Shown: positions 53,646 through 64,000 of the stretch, piece by piece | How the letters are laid out: each line of letters opens with the position of its first letter | Position numbering within the stretch: the stretch's first letter is position 1 | Assembly (NCBI GenBank): GCA_011033025.1 | Contig: WFMF01000039.1 | Span: 558,001-622,000 of the forward strand | DNA from: Beroe forskalii | Lineage: Eukaryota > Ctenophora > Nuda > Beroida > Beroidae | Direction: 5' to 3' | DNA: 64,000 bases | Translations under genes and position numbers: made by a program | The notes under the pieces: model-generated | The model's database searches: none | The model's input: only the letters and a program-made list of their open reading frames with translations | What the model was told of the DNA's origin: nothing

Positions 53646-54639
53646 GAACAAACCTCCCGTGCCACAGAAATCAGAGAAACCCACTGCAGACTCTTCAAGC
53701 GACCTTTTCCCTAACTTTTCGAGCATTTCCCTTTAAATTTTTAAGCAATATCACAACTTTTTCGACCTTTTCACAATTTTAAGGGAATCCCTCATTTCTG
53801 CATTAACAGTATATTTGTTATTATATGGCTCCCAAGCCCTTATTTGCTATCATGTACATGGTAGTATTGAAGGGTTACTAACCTGATCCAGGTTAATAAC
53901 CCTTTATATTGAGTCCCTGAAACGGGTTATTAGTCCAGATCGACCGAATAACCCCAACGACATTAAGAGTAAATTTTATCAATTGAACAATCTTAATCTT
54001 GGCTGCATAATCACATTCGTCGCAACAGCAATTAGAGCTTCTCAAAGTCAGAGGAGTCAAAAATTAGGTGCTCTAAATCAGTCTTAACGAAATTCATGAT
54101 AGCAAACGGCGATTGAAACACATACTGTTCATCCGGGCTTACAATTTATTTCCGGTATCACGGTTTGACATGACTCTGTACTCGGGAATCGAGATTCGAG
54201 ATGAATCATGAACCACAATTAGAATGTTAAAACTTTCTGCCAAACAAATTAGCGGTAGACTCTTATAGCGTCATTATCATGCGTATAAGAAGCGAATTCA
54301 AAGTACCGACCAAGCTCCCTTATATGTGATAGCCCAGGCTAATTCTGATGGAATTTTAAGAATTACCATGATGTTCAGGTGAAGAGGAAAAGGGTATCGC
54401 TTCATTAAGTTACCGGTTCAACACATGAAGATGAACGAATTATCTAAACATCTAACTATAATCCGGTGTAATTCATTTTCATTCGGCCTGTAAATTCTGT
54501 ACTGCATATTTGAGTATTCGATACTTTAAAAACTAAATGTAATCAGCCCTGTGAATAAGATTACCAATGGCTCTTGCTTCCGGAAGTCTGCAGCTCCTAT
54601 CGAAAGACCATTATTTTCCATGTTTTAACTAGGTTTTAT
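53646..54639. other. No gene seen
   Basis: Mostly unique; short ACCTGATCCAGGTTAATAACC palindromic text lies near 53880-53905. Confidence 0.4.
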
Positions 54640-54870
54640 GAGTGGTTTCGCCATATAATATCACTATTAACCTCAGTAGAGATAAGTGGAACCTAGTTTT
54701 GAACTCGGCTTCGCCTCGTACAAAACACATCATTATTGAACTCGGCTTCGCCTCGTACAATAATGCATATTATATATGTCGCTCGCTGGCGCTCGCAACA
54801 TATATCATGTTACTTACCTCTACTTCGGTTAATAGTTCTATATTATTAACGCAAGATAAAAATTTCTAAA
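54640..54870. repeat. Small repeat cluster with GAACTCGGCTTCGCCTCGTA
   Basis: Two direct GAACTCGGCTTCGCCTCGTA units are followed by CGCTCGCTGGCGCTCGC. Outer AACCTCAGTAGAGATAAG/TTACCTCTACTTCGGTTAA blocks are inverted, so it may be a MITE. Confidence 0.5.
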
Positions 54871-55207
54871 AATATTATAATTAATATCACCTCTATATCT
54901 GGTGGAAGCAGGGATGTAATCTGTATCCCCAGTCTCGGGATCAAAATAAAGATAACACAGACTTGTGGTCCATTTTATGATTTTGTTTCGTTATGTTTCA
55001 TATCTTTTGCTGCCGTGTTTGATGTGTCAGAGTTTATTTCTTGAGTTTTAAGTTAGGGTTTTAAGATTGGTATAGATATTGAATATACATGCATATTGGC
55101 GCCATTGCCATTGCTCGATGTACTTTACTGATGATTGAAGTAAATTCTAATTTTCCTCTAATTGCGACGTACAAGGGAAACGAAAGGTTAATGGTCTTCA
55201 ATTAAAA
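54871..55207. other. No feature recognised
   Basis: AT-rich unique DNA. Confidence 0.4.
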
Positions 55208-55324
55208 TTCGATGTTCGAAATCATCTTCAGTGCTGAAATTTTACAATACAAATACTTAAATTTTAAAATTGAAGTATTTGTATTGTAAAATTTCAGCAC
55301 TGAAGATGATGTCGAACATCGAAT
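55208..55324. repeat. Near-perfect palindrome of about 117 bp
   Basis: ATTCGATGTTCGAAATCATC and the following CTTCAGTGCTGAAATTTTAC pair with the inverse on the right; the loop is at about 55260-55272. A one-to-three-base difference near each outer end is the only mismatch. Confidence 0.8.
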
Positions 55325-55700
55325 GTTAAACAATGCGACTCATGAACATCAGACCGCTAGAATATCTGATGTACTTTACACTATACTCCCGCTTAGGAAC
55401 TTATGATTTACATGTAAATTTTCATTTGAACATGTTGTGATCATTGGCCTCTGTATTTATTTGCTACATAATACCATGGCGCTATGATTAGGCATTTATG
55501 CTACATATACTTTTTATGAATTAACGAATGGCGAAGGGAGTGTCAACTTTTTCAACCTCTTCGATCATGATATAAAGAAATAATGTATGATGTGCATATA
55601 ATTCTTGAAACGATGATTCATATGAAACACTGATTCGTATGAATTGTTTTTATAGCGTTTGGCAGGGTATTATAATACAGTAAATGCTCACATGGGTATT
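55325..55700. other. No feature recognised
   Basis: AT-rich unique DNA. Confidence 0.4.
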
Positions 55701-55815
55701 AGAATAACCATCGTAATTGCACTCGCAAGCTCGTGCATTTATTGCATGAATCCCACTAGCAAGCTCGTGCATTTATTGCATTGATCCCACTCGCAAGTGT
55801 GCATTTACCGTATAT
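55701..55815. repeat. Tandem repeat, unit about 48 bp
   Basis: CCCACTAGCAAGCTCGTGCA and TTTATTGCATTGATCC occur in two full copies and one partial copy. Confidence 0.75.
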
Positions 55816-56714
55816 TACATGTAACATGATTCCTAAATTTGCACGCCCGTGAAAATGCCAGTTATATTCTTCTTTTAACTGCATAGTAGGAGTTATTTGA
55901 ACGGGAGTGGTGATTAGAATTTTGAAAGATATACTCGTTGTATCTATAATGATTGTGAAATATAATTGAACAATTAATGAAATAAATATATGAAGTGTAT
56001 TATTTTGTCTCTTAAAATTTGTTGCTGAACTTCTTTCATTTCAAATTAGCTATACCAGAACTGAACCAAAAAGAGAAAACTCAAAATTGTATCAGGGACC
56101 CTTAAGGCACGACAAGATTAAAACTCCTTGACAAAGCTTCGTTATGTCAAGGAAAAATTACAGAATGTTATAATAATACGTTCTTCCAAAATGCCTCAGT
56201 GAGAACATTAATACTTACGAGTCACGACTCACGTATCTTAAGAATTTAATGAAGAACTCCAACGGTCGCCATATATTTAACTGAAGTACTGAAGTATCGG
56301 TCGCCATACCTCGAATATTGATTTAATTTTGTTAATTGTTATGCCTTTCGGGACACCTGGATAGCTAGGTATGAAGTGGGGCTATCAGTACCGGTCCGCT
56401 CTCCTGGTTGAGTTTCTGATAAAGACGAATAAATGTGAAAACTTTGAATTATACGAATATGGTGACCTTTGTCCGTAGTCGAATTCGTGCGTAAGTGTGG
56501 CAGCTTGTCGATTCTGCTAAGCCCCATAATCCATATTAAAATAGGCTGTTGTGCGTCATCAACGCACCATATTGAAATCTCATAATGACGCCATTTTGGC
56601 CGCTTATTCATCAAATGTGCATGAATTTCGTATATTATGGAACACACGACTGTTCTCTTAGCAGCATTTCAGCGCGGGATTTCAGCGCGCACGCGAGTTT
56701 TATTGAAAAAGTGA
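55816..56714. other. No gene recognised
   Basis: The - strand frame 56647-56339 (102 codons) is open but has no domain or splice context. A TCCTTGACAAAGCTTCG/TTATGTCAAGGA hairpin lies at about 56126-56154. Confidence 0.4.
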
Positions 56715-56935
56715 TGCCCTGGAGTGAGCCTCCTCGGCCACGGGCATGGACGAAGAGGCTCACTTTTTTACATAAAAAGTGAGCCTAAAAAATTTTTCAT
56801 GTTTTTTTTCTTGAAAATTTTTTATAGTAAAAAGTGATCCTCCTCGGCCACGGGGTTGGACAAAGAGGATCAAAAATTTTATATAAAAATTTTTCAAGTA
56901 AAATTTTTATAAAAAAATTTTTTAATTTTGTCAGA
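56715..56935. repeat. GTGGCCGAGGAGGATCA family, second locus
   Basis: CCTCCTCGGCCACGGGCATG and CCTCCTCGGCCACGGGGTTG units are inverted relative to those at 45823-46030, again with AAAAATTTTT tracts. The repeat ends at the start of the 13-bp satellite. Confidence 0.65.
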
Positions 56936-56956
56936 CGATAAGTCTGACCCCTTCCC

Positions 56957-59093
56957 CTTCTATTCGATTCATCTATTCGATTCATCTATTCGATTCATCT
57001 ATTCGATTCATCTATTCGATTCATCTATTCGATTCATCTATTCGATTCATCTATTCGATTCATCTATTCGATTCTTCGATTCGATTCTTCGATTCGATTC
57101 TTCGATTCGATTCTTCGATTCGATTCTTCGATTCGATTCTTCGATTCGATTCTTCGATTCGATTCTTCGATTCGATTCTTCGATTCGATTCTTCGATTCG
57201 ATTCTTCGATTCGATTCTTCGATTCGATTCTTCGATTCGATTCTTCGATTCGATTCTTCGATTCGATTCTTCGATTCGATTCTTCGATTCGATTCTTCGA
57301 TTCGATTCTTCGATTCGATTCTTCGATTCGATTCTTCGATTCGATTCTTCGATTCGATTCTTCGATTCGATTCTTCGATTCGATTCTTCGATTCGATTCT
57401 TCGATTCGATTCTTCGATTCGATTCTTCGATTCGATTCTTCGATTCGATTCTTCGATTCGATTCTTCGATTCGATTCTTCGATTCGATTCTTCGATTCGA
57501 TTCTTCGATTCGATTCTTCGATTCGATTCTTCGATTCGATTCTTCGATTCGATTCTTCGATTCGATTCTTCGATTCGATTCTTCGATTCGATTCTTCGAT
57601 TCGATTCGATTCGATTCTTCGATTCGATTCTTCGATTCGATTCTTCGATTCGATTCTTCGATTCGATTCTTCGATTCGATTCTTCGATTCGATTCTTCGA
57701 TTCGATTCTTCGATTCGATTCTTCGATTCGATTCTTCGATTCGATTCTTCGATTCGATTCTTCGATTCGATTCTTCGATTCGATTCTTCGATTCGATTCT
57801 TCGATTCGATTCTTCGATTCGATTCTTCGATTCGATTCTTCGATTCGATTCTTCGATTCGATTCTTCGATTCGATTCTTCGATTCGATTCTTCGATTCGA
57901 TTCTTCGATTCGATTCTTCGATTCGATTCTTCGATTCGATTCTTCGATTCGATTCTTCGATTCGATTCTTCGATTCGATTCTTCGATTCGATTCTTCGAT
58001 TCGATTCTTCGATTCGATTCTTCGATTCGATTCTTCGATTCGATTCTTCGATTCGATTCTTCGATTCGATTCTTCGATTCGATTCTTCGATTCGATTCTT
58101 CGATTCGATTCTTCGATTCGATTCTTCGATTCGATTCTTCGATTCGATTCTTCGATTCGATTCTTCGATTCGATTCTTCGATTCGATTCTTCGATTCGAT
58201 TCTTCGATTCGATTCTTCGATTCGATTCTTCGATTCGATTCTTCGATTCGATTCTTCGATTCGATTCTTCGATTCGATTCTTCGATTCGATTCTTCGATT
58301 CGATTCTTCGATTCGATTCTTCGATTCGATTCTTCGATTCGATTCTTCGATTCGATTCTTCGATTCGATTCTTCGATTCGATTCTTCGATTCGATTCTTC
58401 GATTCGATTCGTCGATTCGATTCGTCGATTCGATTCGTCGATTCGATTCGTCGATTCGATTCGTCGATTCGATTCGTCGATTCGATTCGTCGATTCGATT
58501 CGTCGATTCGATTCGTCGATTCGATTCGTCGATTCGATTCGTCGATTCGATTCGTCGATTCGATTCGTCGATTCGATTCGTCGATTCGATTCGTCGATTC
58601 GATTCGTCGATTCGATTCGTCGATTCGATTCGTCGATTCGATTCGTCGATTCGATTCGTCGATTCGATTCGTCGATTCGTCGATTCGATTCGTCGATTCG
58701 TCGATTCGTCGATTCGTCGATTCGTCGATTCGTCGATTCGTCGATTCGTCGATTCGTCGATTCGATTCGTCGATTCAATTCGTCGATTCGATTCGTCGAT
58801 TCGATTCGTCGATTCGTCGATTCGTCGATTCGATTCGTCGATTCGATTCGTCGATTCGATTCGTCGATTCGATTCGTCGATTCGATTCGTCGATTCGATT
58901 CGTCGATTCGATTCGTCGATTCGATTCGTCGATTCGATTCGTCGATTCGATTCGTCGATTCGATTCGTCGATTCGATTCGTCGATTCGATTCGTCGATTC
59001 GATTCGTCGATTCGATTCGTCGATTCGATTCGTCGATTCGATTCGTCGATTCCATTCGTCGATTCGATTCGTCGATTCGTCGATTCGATTCGT
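56957..59093. repeat. 13-bp satellite in three successive variant blocks
   Basis: Block 1 (56957-about 57070) is CTATTCGATTCAT repeated about eight times. Block 2 (to about 58409) is CTTCGATTCGATT repeated about 100 times with one irregular unit near 57605. Block 3 (to 59093) is GTCGATTCGATTC, mixed with 8-bp CGATTCGT units at 58668-58760. Since 13 leaves remainder one on division by three, each reading frame passes through all registers. None gives a stop on either strand, which produces frames up to 735 codons. These are not genes. Confidence 0.97.
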
Positions 59094-59099
59094 AAATTT

Positions 59100-59340
59100 G
59101 GAACCGCTTGGCTTAGCGGATCCGCTTACCTTTAGTTAAGCGGATCTGCTTAACTAAGCGAATCCGCTTAGGTAATATGAATCTGCTAAGCGGATCCGCT
59201 TGGCTAAGCGGATCCGCTTAGCTTCAGTTAAGCGAATCTGCTTAGCTAAGCGGATCCGCTTAGATAATATGAATCTGCTTAGCGGGGCCGCTTAGCTTGA
59301 CAGATCTCCTTAACTATTCTAAGCGGATCTGCTTAAGTAT
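59100..59340. repeat. Palindromic AAGCGGATCCGCTT array
   Basis: About a dozen imperfect copies of the 14-bp palindrome AAGCGGATCCGCTT and half-sites AAGCGGATCTGCTT alternate with TAATATGAATCTGCT spacers. Confidence 0.8.
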
Positions 59341-59780
59341 AAATATGAGTTTTCTAAGATCTTTTTGATTCTTTTTTTCTCTCGTATACTTGATAGTGCC
59401 ATCTTTGAATCCGCTTAATTTATTAAAGCTTAATTTATTAAAGAAACAAAGTCGATTAGTTCATGCGTTTTCCTGAACGTTCTCAGTATTGCTAAGCTTT
59501 AAAAGTTGCTGTTGACACATTGGACCTATACTATTACTACCACTACCATAAGCCTAAGCAATGCCTGCAATTACTCTGACATCAGACCACAGATCCGCTC
59601 AAAAGTAATTTTTCAGTACGTAATTTCTTTCCCCAAAGCCGTCAATCAACTTCAAGGTGGGGGAGGCTTCATGGCTACGTACAACATGACTAGATCAAGA
59701 GATGCTGTCAAAAATTAAGACACGTAGATCCCAAAAGTTTCTGACCGACAAAGCTTAAACTTAAAAATTTAGTGAATTCC
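59341..59780. other. No feature recognised
   Basis: Unique DNA between two arrays. The short + strand frame 59506-59718 is unrecognised. Confidence 0.4.
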
Positions 59781-60250
59781 CTATCGGCGCTGATCAGCGC
59801 CGATCAGCGCCGATGTGAAAACTGCGTCAAGAATCGAAAAATTAAATATTTTTCGTCGGCGCCGATCGGCGCCGATCAGCGCCGATCAGCGCCGATCGGC
59901 GCCGATGGGAAAATCATGGCTAAATCTGAAATAAAATGCACCTGACAGCCTCCGTTATACAGGTGTTTTAATCGGCGCTGATCAGCGCCGATCGGGGGCA
60001 GATCGGCGCTGTCGGCGCCGATCGGGGGCTGGCCGGCGCTGATCGGCGCCGATCGGCGCTGATCGGCGCTGATCGGCGCCGATCAGCGCCGACGACCGCC
60101 GATGAAAAGTGACCGATTTCCCATCGGCGCCGATCGGCGCCGATCAGCGCCGATCGGCGGTACCGCCGATCGGCGCCTAGCCGGCGCTGATCGGCGCCGA
60201 TCAGCGCCGATCGGCGCCGGACGGGCGCCGATCGGCGCCGAGTCGGCGAT
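59781..60250. repeat. GATCGGCGCC/GATCAGCGCC palindromic array
   Basis: More than thirty 10-mers of the form GATCGGCGCC or GATCAGCGCC, in both orientations, are grouped in three clusters (59785-59815, 59858-59908, 59972-60247) separated by unique spacers. Arg/Ala/Asp-rich frames inside come from the array. Confidence 0.88.
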
Positions 60251-60369
60251 TTTGCAATGTGGTCATTTGCCAACATCATATCATACATTATAAGAGAACT
60301 TGATTTTCGGCCATTTTTACCATATCTAAGAAAAATTTTCGTAAATCCAAAAACAAATTTCGCGCGCAT

Positions 60370-60600
60370 TTGCCAAATCCTATCGGCCTATCGCCTCTCA
60401 TGACTATAAATCCTATTGCCTCTCGTATTTACAGCGAATCCTATCGCCGCTCGTACGACTGGAATCCTATCGCCTCTCAGTCAAGAAATCCTATCGCGAC
60501 CGATCGGAAAACGATAGGAAAACGATAGGAAAACCCTCGTAAAACGATAAAACACGATAGGATTTTGCGATCGGATTTTGTAAATCCTATCGGATTAAAA
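60370..60600. repeat. AATCCTATCGCCTCTC degenerate repeat
   Basis: AATCCTATCGCC or close forms occur five times at 60380-60500, then AACGATAGG forms in inverse sense at 60505-60550. Confidence 0.6.
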
Positions 60601-60706
60601 TCCGGCTCAAAACAGTCGTGCATTGCATTAAGTAGACCTGCGCGCAGCACTTTCGGTCCGAAACTGGACTCATGTTGTGCACAGCTATTCCCAATTCCGG
60701 GTCCAG

Positions 60707-61395
60707 TACGGTGTTCCAAAAGGGCCAAATTGAAAATAGTCATATGGTATAATCGCATATTTGATACCTATTTTTCCATTTGGCCCTTTTGGAACAGTAC
60801 AGGTGTTCCAAAAGGGCCAAATTGGCCCCTTTAGAACAGCCCGTGTTCCAAAAGGGCCAAAGTGGCCCTTTTGGAATAGCTTCGTGTTCCAAAAGGGCCA
60901 AATGCACAAAAATGGCCAATATGCTGATTTTCTTAAAGTTATCTAGATGTTAAAGGTATCTAGAACTATGTAAGAGTTTGTTAACCATCTAAATGAACTA
61001 TTAAGACATAATTGTTCATGTTAACATTGTTTTCGGTATATTTAGCCCTGATGGAAGGAAATTAAGGTAAAATTGCCAAATTGTCATATTGCATAAACAT
61101 TCCATTTCCAAAAAGCTTGTTTAGGTGCTTGGTAAACATTTGAAAGGTGTGAGGAACAAAAACAAATGAAAAGCACAGCACTTTGGCCTATTTTAGTACA
61201 TTTGGCCCTTTTGGAACACGAAGCTATTCCAAAAGGGCCACTTTGGCCCTTTTGGAACACGGGCTGTTCTATAAGGGCCAATTTGGCCCTTTTGGAACAC
61301 CTGCACTGTTCCAAAAGGGCCAAATGAAAAATAGGTATCAAATATGCGATTATACCATATGACTATTTTCAATTTGGCCCTTTTGGAACACCGTA
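60707..61395. mobile_element. 689-bp TIR element with GTTCCAAAAGGGCC repeats and 6-bp target duplication
   Basis: TACGGTGTTCC and GGAACACCGTA form the ends; arms of about 210 bp are inverted copies. GTCCAG flanks both sides (60701-60706 and 61396-61401). Each arm has about five GTTCCAAAAGGGCCAAA units in alternating sense. The centre, about 290 bp, is AT-rich and non-coding. Confidence 0.85.
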
Positions 61396-61401
61396 GTCCA
61401 G

Positions 61402-61940
61402 TGCAGCTTTTCAACTGCAGCGTGTGATGGAAAACAATTTGTCTTTATTGCAGTTACTCATAAGTGAAAACAATGATAAGATGAATTATTACACATTGCT
61501 CAACGTGACTAACAATATAATGTCATAATATTATGTACCTGCACTCTACAGTCACAGAATATACAATCTACATTTAGAGAATGTATTCTATACATTTAGA
61601 GAATGTATATTACAGTCTACATACATATACATTATACACACCAAATCGATTATGTAGTTATTTTTCTACTCAACAACAACTTGACCAAATTCGAAAGCTT
61701 GAGAAGGGACTCCAAAAAGTTTGGTTAAGGTCCCAGAGCCACTATCCTGAATAGTGATAATTTTAAGCTCCTGATTCTAAACTCCTCGTTTCATTAAACG
61801 TTTTCAACTTCCTTAGTGGAAATTCAGTCGTCCTACATGACGATGGACAGAGGCTATTTGCGAGCCTTTCATCTCATTCTTGATTGAGTTATCACACCGG
61901 CTCAGTTCTCTCTCCTCTTACTATAAGATTAAGAATGCTT
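61402..61940. other. No gene seen
   Basis: Unique AT-rich DNA with an ACATTTAGAGAATGTAT direct repeat near 61570-61610. Confidence 0.4.
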
Positions 61941-62070
61941 CAAACAGGCTCATGTGAACGTATCCGTAGAAGAAATGCCCCTCACCCAAGCCGCCGAAGG
62001 CGGCGTTAAGGGTGAGGGGTTTCTCCGAGGAGAAGAGAACATGAGCCAATTGATTCCCACCTCTCCTCCC
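61941..62070. repeat. Hairpin repeat with GGCTCATGTGAACGTATCCG start
   Basis: CCCCTCACCC pairs with GGGTGAGGGG around CCGCCGAAGGCGG. Outer GGCTCATG and CATGAGCC pair. The 5' part, with CAATTGGCTCATGTGAACG, recurs at 63144-63172. Confidence 0.65.
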
Positions 62071-62244
62071 TATTACCTACTGTACATCTTCCAGTAACAT
62101 GTGAAGACAGAGGACCCGGTTACCCGTGTTCGATAACAGAAAGGGAGTGGAAGCTCACCCGGAGCTATACCTACTTCAGAATTCTCAACAGACAAGTTCT
62201 GGTTTATAAACAGGTATTAAACAGTTGCGACAATTATCGCAGTA

Positions 62245-62395
62245 GATGGATTTCTCCAGCTCCCATCCCTAGCGCGCAACACTCGGAAGGTTGGAGGGTC
62301 GTGTTGCAAACTAGGAACACCGCGGAAAAAAATGGCGCGCGGAAAAAAATGGCGCGCGGCGGAGGGTAGGGTAAAATCCTACTATTATCGCAGAT
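62245..62395 (-). repeat. Second locus of the ACCCTACCCTCCGCCGCGC module
   Basis: Inverted relative to 39826-39935, with CTCCCATCCCTAGCGCGCAA, CTCGGAAGGTTGGAGGG, two ATGGCGCGCGG units and GGAGGGTAGGGTAAAATCC in matching order. Confidence 0.6.
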
Positions 62396-63200
62396 TACGG
62401 CTGCATTATGCCAGCACCTCAGACATATTTTCTCGTCTAAATAGACTATCGCATTTTTACACTGCATTTCGGTAATATATTCTGAACAGTCGACAGGACT
62501 TTTTAAGCACCTAATATTGAGTTGATTCGGTACTTCCACACAGCTTCAAATTACTGTTCAGTCAATCGGGACATTCGTTCCCTCTTGATCTACTTTGGGT
62601 AGGAGGTTACCTTTTCTTTCAGCTCTTTATTTTGTTAAACCTTTTGGGCACAGTCTTTCAGTTAAAATACCTTAGTTCTGCTACTTAATGGTTGGTCAAT
62701 ACGCCCAACACAATGATGGGTTTGTTAGTTTGTGCCGTAAACATGAACATCTTCCTGGTTTTATACTTATCGGAACTTATTTCTGCGTTTTCAATGCGTT
62801 CTTAAAAATAGTGGGACAATTTTGCAACATTAGCTCGCGACTAGCAAAACATGCGATTTTGAGTAAGGAAACCACGACCAAGCTCACAATTCAGAACGCG
62901 CACAACTTTATTTGTGCGCGCGGTCGTGGCTTTCATTCTCAGCGCGTGTTTACTAGCTAGCTGCTGCATGGTTGCGGGTTATATTTGCTTCAAAAACTGA
63001 GGATGATGAACCGGGCGACTGAGATGTTGGAAAATTCAGCGCTCGATTTTGTACGGCTTGACTTCTTTGGGGAGTGCGCGGCTCCCGCGTGCGTAAAATT
63101 TTAATTTTACTTCAAAAAGCCGTGGTGGTTGATCCTTCCGGATCAATTGGCTCATGTGAACGTATCCGTAGGATAAATAAAATTCTTGTCACATGCTATG
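62396..63200. other. No gene recognised; one GC hairpin
   Basis: CCACGACCAAGCTCACAATT near 62871, GCGCGCACAA and the reverse element GGTCGTGG near 62920-62930 form a hairpin. The + strand frame 62688-62960 crosses it and is unrecognised. Confidence 0.4.
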
Positions 63201-63204
63201 TGTC

Positions 63205-63705
63205 CCTGTTTGTTCGCGCGCGTGCGCGCGCAAAATAGGTCCTACAACGTGGGACAATAAATGATAAAATACATGAAAAACGGGTATGTCTCCCAAATAA
63301 ACGGCTCTGAGTGACGTCACAGATCTAAACGTCAATTTTTCTGTATCCTAAACCTAACCATAGACCTAACCAAAACCCTAACAGTAACCTTAATCCTAAC
63401 CCTAACAAATCCTGACCCTAACCATAACCCTAACCCTAGTCCTTAAAGTGCTAGGTGCGCTTAATTATATTTTTCTGAGTGACGTCATTGTCATAGATAG
63501 AGATTATGAAGGCTCCCGTTTACATGGGAGACTGACCGAAAACGCGTCTAAAACACAAAAACATGATAAAAAAAGTGAGCCTGTTGGGCCATGAGCGCGC
63601 GCAAGTTTCAATTCCGCCTAGCCAGTAACCAAGGGCGTGCGCGAAACCAGGGTCCTGGTCAGGGTTGTTCCCTACGTTGTATGACCTATTTTGCGCGCGC
63701 GTTCA
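63205..63705. mobile_element. TIR element of about 0.5 kb enclosing telomere-like DNA
   Basis: TGTTCGCGCGCGTGCGCGCG with CAAAATAGGTCCTACAACGT and, inverted at the right, ACGTTGTATGACCTATTTTG with CGCGCGCGTTC form imperfect ends. Inner CTGAGTGACGTCA occurs on both sides of the telomere-like tract. Confidence 0.6.
63345..63445. repeat. Degenerate interstitial CCCTAA (telomere-type) repeat
   Basis: About a dozen CCCTAAC or near forms (ACCATA, CCTTAAT) occur. Too degenerate and short to be a chromosome end. Confidence 0.75.
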
Positions 63706-63713
63706 GAGAATTT

Positions 63714-64000
63714 GTCCTGATAGGTCCTACCAGGTCCTGCTAGGTCTCATCAGGTCCTGCTAGGTCCCATCAAGTCCTGCTAGGTCCCACCAGGTCCTGC
63801 TAGATCACAACCAGGTCCCACCAGGTCCTGCTAGGTCCCACCAGGTCCTGCTAGGTCCCACCATGTTCAGCTAGGTCCCACCAGGTCCTGCTAGGTCCCA
63901 CGAGGTCCTGCTAGATCCCATTAGGTCCTGCTAGGTCCCACTAGGTCCTGCTAGGTCCCACTAGGTCCTGCTAGGTCTCATCAGGTCCCAGCAGGTCCTA
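63714..64000. repeat. AGGTCCTGCT/AGGTCCCACC 20-bp minisatellite, running off the window
   Basis: Alternating 10-mers AGGTCCTGCT and AGGTCCCACC or CAT variants give at least 14 units of 20 bp. The array continues past the end of the window. Confidence 0.92.

Noticed and set aside
56928-59135. 735-aa frame on + and 663- and 572-aa frames on - as giant repeat proteins
   Set aside because: All six frames are open because of the 13-bp unit; the peptide is a mechanical readout of the satellite with no unique ends.
59968-60369. Arg/Ala-rich DNA-binding protein on the - strand
   Set aside because: Translation of the GATCGGCGCC array.
63120-63180. End of small-subunit rRNA
   Set aside because: CCTTCCGGATCA and CGTATCCGTAGG only loosely recall the rRNA 3' end; the order and flanks do not fit, and the text is part of a repeat also found at 61941.
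63345-63445. True chromosome end
   Set aside because: The tract is about 100 bp and degenerate, and ordinary sequence continues on both sides.

Overview
The window is nuclear DNA from a transposon-rich metazoan, probably an invertebrate. The species cannot be told from sequence alone. Support comes from spliced animal genes with GT/AG introns, LINE remains of the CR1/L2 type, and DNA transposons of the mariner, Merlin-like and FLYWCH-MULE kinds. Most of the 64 kb is mobile, inverted or tandem repeat. Most long open frames here are repeat artefacts.

Genes. (1) The 5' end of a classical dynamin lies on the + strand, with coding exons at 15247-15410, 17957-18033 and 20909-21058 that give an unbroken GTPase N-terminus. 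(2) A ZC3H14/Nab2-like CCCH zinc-finger gene lies on the - strand, with exons between 29460 and 23650: a PWI-like N-terminus, a Lys/Arg/Ser-rich middle and three CCCH fingers. Dynamin and this gene converge, and neither has its 3' end in the 2.6 kb between them. (3) A two-exon C2H2 zinc-finger gene lies on the - strand at 37313-36130, and its third finger is shifted by one base. (4) A Ser/Asp/Lys-rich 128-codon frame lies on the - strand at 41908-41522.

Layout. 0-6 kb: repeats, a 48-bp minisatellite and a hairpin element. 6.3-11.1 kb: two near-identical LINE segments; the first has an intact 428-aa ORF1, the second is full of one-base indels. 11.1-15.2 kb: a 4.1-kb element with arms of about 0.8 kb in inverted orientation, carrying a mariner relic and an envelope-glycoprotein-like frame, and ending 58 bp before the dynamin start codon. 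15.2-29.5 kb: dynamin and ZC3H14-like exons, with a reverse transcriptase relic, MITEs, a 2-kb 25-bp satellite and a pair of 753-bp inverted repeats. 29.5-39 kb: mostly unique AT-rich DNA with the C2H2 gene. 39-47 kb: a GC-rich hairpin island, a mariner-type MITE, the Ser-rich frame and (GGCCT)n. 47.1-51.3 kb: an exon-like tandem module split by three transposons nested inside one another. 51.5-64 kb: MITEs and arrays, including a 2.1-kb 13-bp satellite open in all six frames.

Most notable is a family of 62-92 bp mini-elements (four copies). They share imperfect inverted ends, have variable GC-rich palindromic cores and, in three copies, 9-bp target duplications. Three of the four sit inside larger hairpins, where the other arm preserves the empty site.
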